Source: Schistosoma haematobium (taxonomy: Eukaryota > Platyhelminthes > Trematoda > Strigeidida > Schistosomatidae). Taken from it: 64,000 nucleotides of DNA. Position 1 is the stretch's first letter. Every line of letters begins with the position of its first letter. Below are positions 14,901 to 28,200 of this stretch, piece by piece. Position numbers and translations under genes: made by a program. A model generated the notes under the pieces. The model was not told where the DNA came from and did not search any database. It saw only the letters and a list, made by a program, of their open reading frames with translations. The stretch is taken from the NCBI RefSeq assembly GCF_000699445.3, contig NC_067197.1, forward strand, positions 23,295,809 to 23,359,808, in the 5' to 3' direction.

Positions 14901-17900
14901 GTAAGATAGCGCGGAATAGGTAACCTAAGTTGCAAACTGGAGGAAAACCTAAACCTAATACATTTTGAACAAAAACAAGGGTAAGAATATATTTCTGTAC
15001 TACTACTAATAATAATAGTAATAAGTATTATTATTATTATCGATCGTAGACATCAAAACATGTACAGTGATAATATTATTCCCGTGAAATCTGAGGTCTT
15101 TCATAATCGTTACAAATCATCGTTATCCACACAGATCAGTTATCCCCCTGACGACCGATAAAAAAGAAACATATTCATAATTATGCACTTAAACAAACTA
15201 AGTGTGAAAAGTAACTTATATCTTAGATTCATTTACTTATTCCTTTTCTTTTATCAAACATATTGAGTTAGTATAACAAAACCTTATGGGTGCTGATGAA
15301 TAACAAGAAACGAAAATACAATGCTGAAAACAAATTAGATCCAGGAGTAAACTTTTCGGCAATATACAAACTTTATTGTTGTCCATGGAAGACTGATTTG
15401 TATATCAAAAATTTCAGATTGTACAAATAGGTGCTTAATAGAGGTATCAGTTTGACAAAATAGAGAAAACATACATAACGGCCTATAAAAACAGTGTAGC
15501 ATTAACTTGTACGCTAGAGTAGGATCTACGAAAGCGAATTTATATTACTACTAGAAAGTCAATCATTCACTTAGATATTCAATGAAAATTAATAAATATG
15601 AGAGAGGAATAACAAAATTATTTTAATACATGAATAAAGTAGCTGAGATTACCTTCATCTATTTTCTTCACTGTTACGAAATTGTGGGTTCTAAAAGAAC
15701 AAGCTACTAAATTTGTAAAACTTTAATATCGATTGAACTTAGAATTTAACATGATTGGAAAACAACTATTATCACAGCTCAAACAATTTGAAAGTATCTG
15801 AAACACATGAAATTCATCACTGAAGGCATACCATCAGAAATATTCACGTCACTAGAGGAAGTCATAAATTAATTGGGGTGTAAATAACAAATATTGAACT
15901 ACAGTGAATAAGATGAGATAAATGTGACTCAGATAGAGCCTTTCGATGTTCTCAATTTCATTTCAATAACAATCATTATGAAAGTGATTGCTAGACTGTA
16001 GTTGATTTGTTATGAATAAAACCCTAACTCCTATGAGATCGTGGGAAAAATAGTTGGAGTTATGGTAATGTTAGATCGTTCGACTTCCAACCAATTAACT
16101 TCAGAAAGCTCAGGTAACACAATGACTGAGATAAACCAACTGAATCATTTATAACCACTAGATTACCACAGGAGACAATAAAGTTATTCTCTCAGCTGAC
16201 AATGTATTTAGCATAAGTTTCTACCATAATTCTTAGGAAAACATTTTTTCTACTCTACATGGTTTAGATGTTATTCTGGTATAAAAACATTGTCCTTAAT
16301 TCTGTCAAGTTCAATGCAAATTCAGAAATTGAAGAGATGTAAAGAGAGGAGAATGTAACCTGCTTGTAATACAATTCCGATAAAAAACAGTGTGATAAAC
16401 CGTTTATTAATTTAGTGAAGCATTTAAATTAAAATGAATCTGCCAAAAATCAGTGGAACGAAATTGGATATATTAGATTGGGCATGGGACCTAATTTACT
16501 ATGATCACTAACACAACAAAAATATGATCATCATTGATAATAATAGAGTAACTATATTATGCTCTCGAATCAATCAACAAAAAGACACTATCTTCAGGGT
16601 TTTAGAGCGAAATTTCGAAGTTAATGCTAATTGGTTCCTATCTCGCGAATAGCCTGATGGATCTCACCCTTGTAAAGAGCTTAAAGTACTTAGGATTAGT
16701 GAAAGATTTCTTGTGTAATCATGCTTTGAAAATGAAAAGATGTAAAAGATTACACAAAACACTTACTCCTGATAGCGATTATGTTCGGTACATGAATTAA
16801 CAAGAACTCATTCCTCATTCTTTTGTTGAAACTAAACTGTCAACCAACAAATATAATTACTGATGTACTGAATAACAGATTAAAAGTAAAATAGATTCCT
16901 TGGAATATTCGGGAATGCCATTTGCATGACTTTTATTTATAGTGGCCCAACACGAATATCGCGATAACTATGTGGAATTGTTTGTAAAAATGTTTATGAC
17001 CCATTAAAGGAACAGAACATTTACTGGTCTTTATAGAGAAAATAATCTACTTCAATATAATAAAAAACTGCAAACACTATAAAACAAATAAGCTACGTAA
17101 CAACATTATACATAGCTAAATTTCAATACTTGTTTTTAAAGATGAATTCATGATTTTGAAAGAGTGCACTTTACTGATCAATAAGATTTAATTTTGATTA
17201 GTTTTAATTAACTCATTTAACAGGTACTTATGTATGAGCCGCGCCCTAAATGTGAGGGCTAATTATACTACTAGATTGCTTAAATTGAAGTAGGTGGAGT
17301 GGAGTTTAACGTGGGAATTCGTGGCTGAAAATCAAACACCTCAACCACTAAGCCACTGCTAATAAAAAGCACGTAAATTTTAAGGTTGATTTTTGCGTTG
17401 CACATAATTTTAATAAAATTACTTTAACAAAGACCTATTTTTATCAAATAGATATTGATACATTTGCTGAGTAGGAAATAACTAAACCGTGGACTTACTA
17501 GATACTGTTGTTTCAAATACGCTTGAAGAAGTAGAATCAGTAACCGGTAACGATGAAGTGGAATTAGTAATCGAAAACGAAGATGACGATGACGAAGAAT
17601 AATCAGATGTGATAATAATTTGATTCGAAATATCAGATAAAGATGTCGGATGAACTTGAAGGCATGAAGGTTTTACCTTATCATGCTCAAGCGATGATAA
17701 ATGCCGTGAATTTATATGTCGAAAAAGACGATCGGAATTCGAAGACCTTGATAGATAAATAAGATACACAAATTATTTTGCATTAGAAACACTGAAACAG
17801 ACAGGAAACGATTATTTGCTGCAATTTGAAACAACAGACATTGAATTACTATTACGCATTGTTCTAATCAGTCAACTATAATTCACCAAGTTTAAAGAAA

Positions 17901-20900
17901 ACGAACTGCACTTACGATTTTTACAGTGAAGGAATTCTTTTGATGAACATTAAATATGATAAGCAAAATAACCTTCAAGAGAAGATGCAAGCATGTTTAC
18001 AAATACAATCATATATATGAAAAAGCTATCAAGGTTAAGTGAACTAATTTACAGAAAATATTACTTACAGTAAGTCAGACAGTTATTTAAACAATAATTT
18101 TCTCCAGTTACGAAGTTTGTGTCACCATAATATTTGAATGAATTCAAGAAATTAGGCTATTTTTGATTAATTTAATTAAATGAATAAAAACTAAAATGGC
18201 TCGTTATAAGGACGAAGGCAAAGATAATAGATGATAATTTATTATGTAGTGAACAAATCTCAAATAAATATATCAAAAGATATTAATTTTGTGTAAGTTT
18301 TATTTACGCCAAATAACAGTCAAACTTTAAACAATTTAAATTGAATTTTACTTAGCACTAGTTAACAACTTAGGATATTAATATAATTTATAATATCATA
18401 AAATTAAATTATTACAACAGCCCCCAAATGCTCTGGTATGACCGACAGTGGGCTGGGCCCGCCCCCCTCTCGAAATGCTCTCACATGGCCATGCGTATAC
18501 AGCCTCTGCCACGGAAGTCCTACTCATTGCATTCTCGTGGCGGGGGTGTTGTTTACGAAAATGAGGACGAAAAGCGAATGTCCGGTGCTTTAACCGGATC
18601 TCAAACCAATGGTGCACATGGGCTCCAGTATCCTGCGGGAACAAATGGCGTATGAACCAATCTTTGGTCACCAGCTACCATGGGAATGCATCTCCTCACG
18701 ATGCTCCACTGCCTTGTGGGTCATACCTTTAGGTCAAAGGCTCGGGGTGTGGTCCCCTAAGAAAACCACCTGTTTCGGTCTGGGCGCCCGGGCAGAATCA
18801 CAGCCCACACACACACAAATATGGTGTGACGCATATATATTTGGTGCCCTCTTGTACCAATATTTATGTGTTGAAATAAATAAATAGATAAAATAGGACT
18901 TATTTGCTGAGTTATATCATTAATCGTCCTTAAACAAGCATTTTCAAATGTAGCAACAGATAAGATAAAATCAACAATTTACCTAACATGTAAATGATAA
19001 TACTTCAACGAAACAATTTGAATACTAAATTATTGAATACAACAACCAAATTAAAGACAAAAGGTATCTGAAAGTACAAGAAGAAATCATTGTACTACAT
19101 TGATGATTGCGCATCAGATATGAAAAAATTCTAAATAGGTCTAATATGTGATTCATTTCCAATTTACGTATTTGCACATGACTCCTAAACATTAGATTAA
19201 ATTAAATATATGAAACTAAAATGTATCAACTAGAAGACCATTAGTATAGTGTTAGTACATGCAGTCGATAATACCACTTATTAATGCAATACAAAGAGTT
19301 AAGCTAAAGGCATTAGTTACAATCAGAAAGCATATAAGACTAGCAAATATATACAGCTTAAGGCATGGGATAAGTAACTATCGATCTACATTGTTCCACT
19401 TAATCTCGACACAACAAATTGAAAGCAACAAGAGAAAAGCGTAGAGAGAATGCAGACAATGGTAGTAATAATAAGAGCTGAAGGGTAAACGCAAAAATAC
19501 CACAAGAAATAAGTGAAAGAGAGAGCGAACTAAACATAAAATGACAAAATGTTCAAAATACGGAATAGATGTATATACCCCACCAATACTTTGGTTAAAT
19601 AACATTTTAGGCACTAAAAAATGAACAATTATTGGATGTAACGTATTAAGTATTTAAGCTAATGGAAATTATTTTCTGACAAAAGTTCAAGTTCAATAAA
19701 AAAAAATCATAAATTTATTTTAGAAACAAGACAAACTCTTATATAAACACATAGATGCCATACAATTTAATTTATATAACTACTATTCCAAACAACCTAT
19801 TTGCAGACAATGCAATCAGAAGACGAAGTCAAATGATCATAACCATGTGATATCTATAGGCGTAATAACTTGTCGAACAACATGATCATATACTGACTAG
19901 TTTAGATATTTTCATGAAAAATAAGGGCCAACCTAGACAAATTAAGCAGAGATGGATGATGGTTAGCAGTGAAATACAGGACGCGAATTCTATCCTATTT
20001 GGGACTCAGTTGGATGTACTTGCATCCCAAAATCCTAGAGTGTATATCTATGATGAAAACACAAAATAAACGAGAATTTTCGTTTTTAAAAAAAGGTTGA
20101 ATAATTTTCTGACAGAACAAATTAAATTTACTCACGTAAAAGTACAGTAATCACAATGGAATAAATTTTTAGGTGGAGATAGCTCATGCTGCTGGATCGA
20201 CTTATCAGGAGCATTTTTTAGATCTGAAGAAAATGTAAATATATCTAATAAATCATATGAATTTAAAGGAAAAACAACAGATAAAACATTTTCTTGAAAA
20301 ATTTCATGTAAATGGCATGAATAAACAAAGGTTATCTTAGAAAAAGTGCGAAAAAGTGCAAAGGTAAACAATGGATCATAGCTTATTCAATTCAAGGTCA
20401 GCAGAACAAGTTGTTAGTCGATGGTGGGACAATCCTAACTGTTCAATTGCCTTTGAAGTAGATAGTGTTGTTCAGAAGAACAACCAAAGCTTCATGGTCA
20501 AAATATCCGGCTCAGATAGCACAACACCTCCAACTGTGGATTAATTTGATGAAAGAGATAATAGCGAGTAGTGGAATTCAGAACGCGTGTTTTGTTCTAA
20601 TTGAGATAACCTATATTCGGGTAAACGAAGGAACTAAGTTTAAAATCACGCATAACATACATTTTATTCGACGTTACATCCTGGATGTGTTTTGAAATGG
20701 CTACCTTCCTTTCAAAAAAGAAATTGAGTTTGAGTTATTAAAAAGTGGGGACGATGGAAAGAACATGATGGGCTTATATTACACTATACATATTGTTGGG
20801 GAAGTTCTAAAATATCCCTCGTCAAAATCTCTAGAGGCCTAGAAACTCCAAGAAGTGTTTCGTCCAATCAGCGCTGAATTAAAGCTTCACAGAAATATCT

Positions 20901-23900
20901 AAAAATGCAGAATCATGTATCACTGTTTTGATTGAAATAATGACCGATACTGCTACTGTATTTAGTATGCTTTAGGGAATTTTCAGAGCCCAAGGTTGTA
21001 TGTAACTATAAATACCCTCGTTTTCCTTTACATAAAATAACGTTGAAGTAAGGTTCTTACTCGCAATTCGTGCTTTCTTTCTCTCTAGTGTTGCAGTTGA
21101 CGTGTAGAAATGATTGTAGTTACTATAACAGGCTAGGAAGACAATATAGACGTGTCGATAGCACAACTTATCGCATGTGAACTGTGACATAGGAGAAATG
21201 TCTAAATGTGCCTTACCTGTTGAAAATAATAACTGTTTTCCATGATAAGGCGACTACTTGAGTGTTGATTTTCCACTCATTAACAGTTATTTAAATTATT
21301 TTTATTGGGTATATTATTACACATGATTGGAATGGTTTTCGATAAAATAAATTATCAAATAAATGTACGCGACATAACCCACTTACAACACCTTAACATC
21401 GACATATATTTCGCATAATTAGAAGTCAATTAACAAAATCTCAACTTACTAGCTATATCAAGACAGGATTCTTCTAAATAATTGATTTCGTTGACAAAAG
21501 AAGATAGTGTACTGACGGGCTAAAACAAAACCAAAGAAAATAGCTAGATAGTAAAATTTCTAAAAAGGTTGACAAAATCCAACTCAACCCCAGTTCAACA
21601 ACTTTGGAAATTTAAATCATTCATTTACTAAGTCAGCAACATCCTCAAAAACATAATATTAAGGGGGTTAGAAAAATTTTAGAAAATCTAAAGACGCTTT
21701 TAATAACGGAGCTAATTGCTATTAGACAAGGAAACTATTGTATATAAATTTTATTTATAGACGAATCATCAAATTGAAATGTCTGGCAGAATTTGAACCT
21801 GTGACCTAGTTACAATCAGGATGAAATTTCTTTCTTATGATTCACCTATAAATAGGATTTCTCTCCAAAGTTAGTGATGCTACAAGAACTGTGTAGTACA
21901 TATGCTATTTAAGATTTGTTCCCATTAGTTTCCTGACTGCTCCACAAATGGTGTAGTTCAATAAATACCTAACAACCAAAGTCTGTACCTGCGATGACAC
22001 TTCGACAGCCACTAGGCGAAAAAGGGATGTAAACTTTCACGTTGTTGATCTAGGGGTTTCCGGAGACGGGACTTAATACAGCTAACAAACAGGATTGTAT
22101 CGATAAAATACTCCCGGGTAGTGATTTATCTGGTTAACAGATAAACAACTAAAAAACCAGACGAAGTTAGTGCATTCGTTAGTAGTATATCTAAGAGAAT
22201 AGACAGTCGAGGTTAAAACTACTTGATGTAGCTACAATAGATAATAACACAACGTAAACCCAAGCCTGGTCACGAGTGTTCCGATAAAATGCTTCTCTGT
22301 ATCTCTTTTAGTGATAAAAAACGAACCCAAGAGGTTCTGATGGATGCAATCTGATAAGACCATTGGCATTTATAGTGTTAGCTAGACATTCATAATCAAT
22401 GTGGACCCGGGGACAAAGCCACATTAGCCCAAGTTGCCATACTGAATTAGCACAACCAGATAAAACTAATAAGATAAATGGTGGAACCAAAACAACGTAG
22501 TAGTAACGGTAATAGGAAAGATTAAGCATTTCGAATATGAACCGAAATGATATAATGAAAAGGGATTATGAATGAAGGAATACTAGGGCTCATGATCTAG
22601 GGAAAGACACAAGTTGGATGCATATGACTGAAACTGACAGCTTTGAGTTTGTTTGAATATCGAATACCCACCGATATCTGCCACCTTGACGTGATAGTTC
22701 TAGTCAAATATTAAAGTTTTATTAGATGGAACACTTACTAACCTCTAGGTTAGGAACGTTGGTTACAGAAATAAAATCGTGTAGTTGCTTGAATAAAAAA
22801 TGATAACATTAGGGTTTTACAGCATCTGGCATAAATAACACTACAATGTAGTCAACCAAGAAAAAAAAATATTTAAAGGCAGAATAAGCAGAAAACTTAC
22901 AACTTGTGAAACATCCCCCGATTTTCTGGGCGGTTGGGAACGAGGATAAGGTATTGCACCACAGTAACTTACATCTACAGTTGACAAATGGAAAGAACAT
23001 ATGTGTGAAACGAAACAACTAACAATGACGTGTATGGTAAAACCGAAACGTTCTATCCTCCCACTTCAGTCTTGAGTACTAGCCTTCACAAAAAATATTT
23101 GGCTACGAACCGTTAGGGGGTTCAAACTCGAACTGCGAATACTTTAATTAGTCGCCTAAACAAGGTATCAAACACACCGTCACAAAACAGTATTTAAACG
23201 CCTGTACCTTTCCGCAACCCATGATTATTTTGACTGCCTGGCGAGACTTCATCATACCAAATTTAATGCATGAAAAATAATCAAAGTATGCAGTTCTGTT
23301 TGAGGACTACGGTTACAAAGTCAATTACGTAGCTTATTATGTAGTGATTTCTCGACTGATAAATGGGGAGATCTGGGAAAGAACTACTAAGCGATTCATA
23401 GTTTATCATTTTTGGAGAAAACCTCATAAACCACTCGCTTTTCACTGGGTTTATTGGAATGACAAAACGTTAACAAATAATGTTAAAACTACTACGAACA
23501 ACTCCATGTAGTATTACACTAAAGACAAAGTTATCCTTTTAGATATAGAAAACTGTTATAATCCACAGTGGCTGAAAGCAAGACATTTTAGGGAAGAACA
23601 TTAAAAACATTTAAATGACGGCAAACTTTTCAATCTGTGTGGGTCAAACATTTATTTTTATTAAATGGTTAGCTCCTATACATTATAAATCTGAGCATAT
23701 TACAATTACCATAGATAGTCGATGATAATATATCACATTCAATTGATATTGAATAATATCCCCAGTTAAAAAATGGCTAGTTTATAAACACAACACATCC
23801 ATTTTGCACTTTTAGTCAACTCTAGTGGTAATGAAAGTAGTAGATATATCTATTTAGGAAATGATCTTCTAAAAGGCATTTACGTCTAGGTGGGATACAA

Positions 23901-25181
23901 TCTGGTGATCTGTATCTGAAGAGAAATTTCCTATTGTACTACCTACTATGAAGCTATCATTTCGTCCCAGTTGCGTCCCATTTCCATACTAACCGTAAGG
24001 AAATTAGACAAATTAAATAATAAAATAGAATAAAATGATCAAAATAAACAATTATTGCTAACCTGGAGCTGCAACACTAGAGTGAATTTCTTGATTTATT
24101 AATGTTGAATGAACGCACACACTCGGTAGTTTTGCCACATTCCTCGAACTGACAAAACAGAATGTCTGGTAAAAAATGATACAGTGCAAAACATTGATGT
24201 ATGGTTATACCATTATAACACACAGTAGGATTATTTCGAGTCACTATTTTGTTAGCGCATGAAGTGACTATTGAAAGATAGAAAGTAAAATAAACAGCAA
24301 CAACCCTTTCGAAATCCTGCACTACTAAATGTTATGAAAAACGTAGTGTATCATATTTGTCATTGACAAATACAAATATTTATGTAGAATAACATGAATT
24401 AATTTCAATTCGTTAGGTTCTCGTCAGTTGCCTACAACCTGTAATACTTAGAAATCATAATTATCACTTAGTATAACAAGGACATACAACACGATACCAT
24501 GCTGATGTGTGTTCAAAGCAACTTTCAACTAAGTACAGTTGTGTAATAATTTCCAATCAATTCTGTAATTAGGATTTTAATATTACAAGCTCTAAGCAGC
24601 TGACGAGGATCTCATGAAGTAAAAGAATTCATGTTATGCCGCTTAAACCTTCAATTTGTGCTCCATTTAAGGTGATAAAGAAACCATATTGTTGATAAAT
24701 AGTCTGTGATTGCTTGAAAATGATCGATACGAGACTCTTCACCATAGAAGAAAGAAAGTGGGGACGCCTGTCTAGGTAGGAATTTACTTAGTGATCACAA
24801 AACACTGATTTCACTAACTGAACACCAAAACATATAAAAATAAACTACAACCAAATCCATAAACCTAATTCGTGTAAGTTTAGTTTGTTACGGAGATCGA
24901 TATACACGAATGATTTAAAAAATAAACTAAATCAAATGAGTTTATCTGACCCATACCGATATCAGGTCTAGTACACCAAATATGTTAACTGAATATATCA
25001 TGTATACTGACAAATATAAGCATTGAATCCTTAAATTTATAACCACAGAAATCAGATCAGCAATAAACGACTGTAGTAAATAGGATAATAAGAATAATTA
25101 AGGCCAAGGTAACGATAACGATAAGACGTACTTCTTTTGTACGCATAGTTTTGGTTTAAGCTCCTATTATTATTATTATTA

Positions 25182-25233
<52 letters not shown>

Positions 25234-28200
25234 TGCATTCCCCCCTTTACTTACGTCTTATATTCTCATTGTTTTATTCGTAGATGCTTATCATATCTGC
25301 TTTTGTTTAGTGATTAATAAGTACAAATAACTCAGTTCTACAAAACAGACAACCTAAATGAATAACACAGATGTCCCGACCGTTGTTGCTACCTTGACAT
25401 GGTGGTCGAGCTTGCCTATCGTGACGAAAAAACCGAGCTATACTGGCTGGAACAACTGTTCCTCAAGGTCCTACCATGTCAGACAGGTCGGTTGAAGAGC
25501 GGTAAGACTAAAAGCAACAAACCTAAGGTCTGAAGGCGAAGTCGTACTGCTGACTGTACAGAGGTGTGACAGCAGTAAGGTGTTTCCTTCAGACAACCAG
25601 CATGACAGCGATGCTGCCTTCCCACAAGGAGGGGTGGGGTTAGAAAAGGTCGACCCTAAAAATGCACACCTCGCCTTATCCCACGGATATCCGTCTCCGG
25701 CGTTAAGGTCTCAACAAGTACGGAGCTAACACAGAATTACCCACAAACAGTCGTGTGACCGACCTCAAGCAGTTGTCCCTTGGGCACTGCGGTCACGCTC
25801 TCAGGTCACTAAGACCACCTCTAATCCAATTTCCTCTTCAGGCACCTCCAGAAGAACCCTTCCACAGTGTGGGCAACCAGGAAGTGATAACCGCCCTCAT
25901 ACCTCTAACAGCACTCAAGACCACTGACTGAACACAGATGTTATGAGTATGATAGAGGAAGAAAGCGAAACAGATTGTAATTTTGACGAAGCAGGTTTTA
26001 TTCAAAGTGTAGATGATGTTATAGATAACTGATAAGATTTAAACGCAGCAACGTCGAACAAAGTCATTGTCAATAAAAGATAAACTAAACAACAGAACCT
26101 CCAAGAAGTAACAGTGTTTGAAATCTATAAGGCAATGATAGGACTTTCTACAAATAAAACAAGTGAAAGCACTATCTCTCAGGTAAAGCAAACAGGCTCG
26201 GCAACCTTACATTTGTCGGTGTGCGAAGAATTAAAAAATCAATACCTGGTATATTAAAGTAAAACGTACTGAAAACTACATTCAAAAATCAATAGAAACA
26301 AATATGGTACCAAAACAACTTGATCATAATGTTTATTGAACTACATCAGTGATCATGTAATCGAAGTAAAATAGGTGACAATCGAATAGAAGAAAGTAAG
26401 GAGTGAAACAATAGCTTACTCGATTTGATACAGTTGTTTTTACACTTTCTGGAATGAAACGTGTTGGACAACAAAATGCAGACGAAGTTATGAGGTTTGG
26501 TAAGGCAGGGGAAATGGTTACAGAAATATTATTTGCCGCAAGACAGATCGATGAGGGGTTTTGAACAACTATTTGACCATTGATTATGCTAGTTGGAATG
26601 CGAAAATCTTGTTGGTCAGATAGTGCTTTGGGAATGAAACTATCATTTTGTAATATCAGTGAACCATCATTATTTTTGTTGATAATACGGTTGGACAGTG
26701 AGATACTTGTCGGCTATATTAAAGCAACAAGAAAAGAAAAGAAATCAAGTTTTTCAATTTAAACTACCAAAGACTTTTGACGTAGCAATTTGAAAATACT
26801 AACGACGGTCGGATGTGTGTAGCCAAGAAACCAAAAATACTTCCACACCCAAGATATAGTACACATCGTAAGACTCGATGAGTTAAAACTAAGATTACCA
26901 AAATTCACACCACATTACACTGGACCCAGTGGGTGAGAATCCAGTCATCAAAGTCTACATTTTGAACACACTACACCTGTTTTGATAAAAATTAACACGT
27001 ACAACGTAAATACAATATCAAGTCTGTCGTTATACATATCCATTAAAACCTGTGACTATATAAACAGGCTCCTTGAATTTCGCTAAGACATACTGTTAAG
27101 TAATGAAGTGACGTTAATGAATTTTTAAGAGACAATCAGAAACTAGAAAACAAAATGAACATAATGAGGATTTGCAGAGATTGTGGTAATTTTAATAATT
27201 GAATTCATGAGTCCATCTAAGCTAGACCACCATTGGAAACCTGAAAGCACGGGACGGCCGTTTTGTCTTAGTATTGGACTCCTCAGAAGTGCTCATTCAC
27301 GATCCGTCACGCGGGACTCAAACTCAGGACCTCCAATCTCGCGCATGAATGCTTAACCTCTAGACGAAACGACCGTCCAGTGCTCTCAGGTTTTCAATGG
27401 TGGTCTAGCTTAGATTAACTCATAAATTCAACTATGAAAATGAACATACTTGATAAAATTATCCATAGAGGGAAGTTATGTCCTTACATATTGACAATAC
27501 TAACATAATAACATTACGTTACATCTACTTCAGTCGCCCAACTTCGAGACCAACAGGCAGGATTCCCTAAGGATAGATCATGTACAGACCAAATCGTAAC
27601 TCTACGGATCATTGTGGAACAATCAATTGAATGGAATTCATCACTCTACATCAACTTCATTGACTAAGAGAAATCATTCGATAGCGTGCACAGAACAACA
27701 CTATGGAAGCTTCTTCGATACTACGGCGTGCCTCAGAAGATAGTCAATATCATACAAAATTCCTATGACGGATTACACTGCAAAATCGTGCATGGAGGAC
27801 AGGTCATAGACTCGTTCGAGGTAAAGACCGGTGTCAGGCAAGGTTGCTTACTCTCACCCTTTCTCTTTCTCCTGGTGATCGACTGGATCATGAAGACGTC
27901 AACATCTGAAGGGAAGCGCAGGATACAATGGACATCTAGGATGCAGTTGGACGATCTAGACTTCGCAGACGATCTGGCCCTTCTATCCCAAACGCAACAA
28001 CAAATGCAGGAGAGGACGAACAGTGTAGCAGCAGCCTCAGCAGAAGTAGGTCTCAATATACACAAAGGGAAAAGCAAGATTCTCCGATACAACACAGCAT
28101 GCACCAATCCAATCACAACTGATGGAGAAGATTTGGAAGATGTAAAAACCTTTACGTATTTGGGCAGCATCATTGATGAACAGGGTGGATCTGATACAGA

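Noticed and set aside
17339..17356. Good tRNA A box suggesting a genuine tRNA gene
   Set aside because: No cloverleaf can be completed and the same head recurs attached to a SINE body elsewhere in the window.
18396..18887. Overlapping open frames of 75-92 codons on both strands
   Set aside because: They lie entirely within the SR2-derived repeat, recur in its other copies with different breaks, and encode no known domain.
23940..23990. Minus-strand GGGACGCAACTGGGACGAAATG resembles part of a hammerhead
   Set aside because: The CTGATGA strand and the cleavage site are absent in the expected places; too little to call.
24590..24625. CTGACGAG followed by a small hairpin and ATGAAG looks like a hammerhead core; the same at 40342-40365
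   Set aside because: The GAAA strand is not at the end of stem II in either copy, no cleavage-side partner strand is present, and the motif is part of the foldback element's terminal arm.
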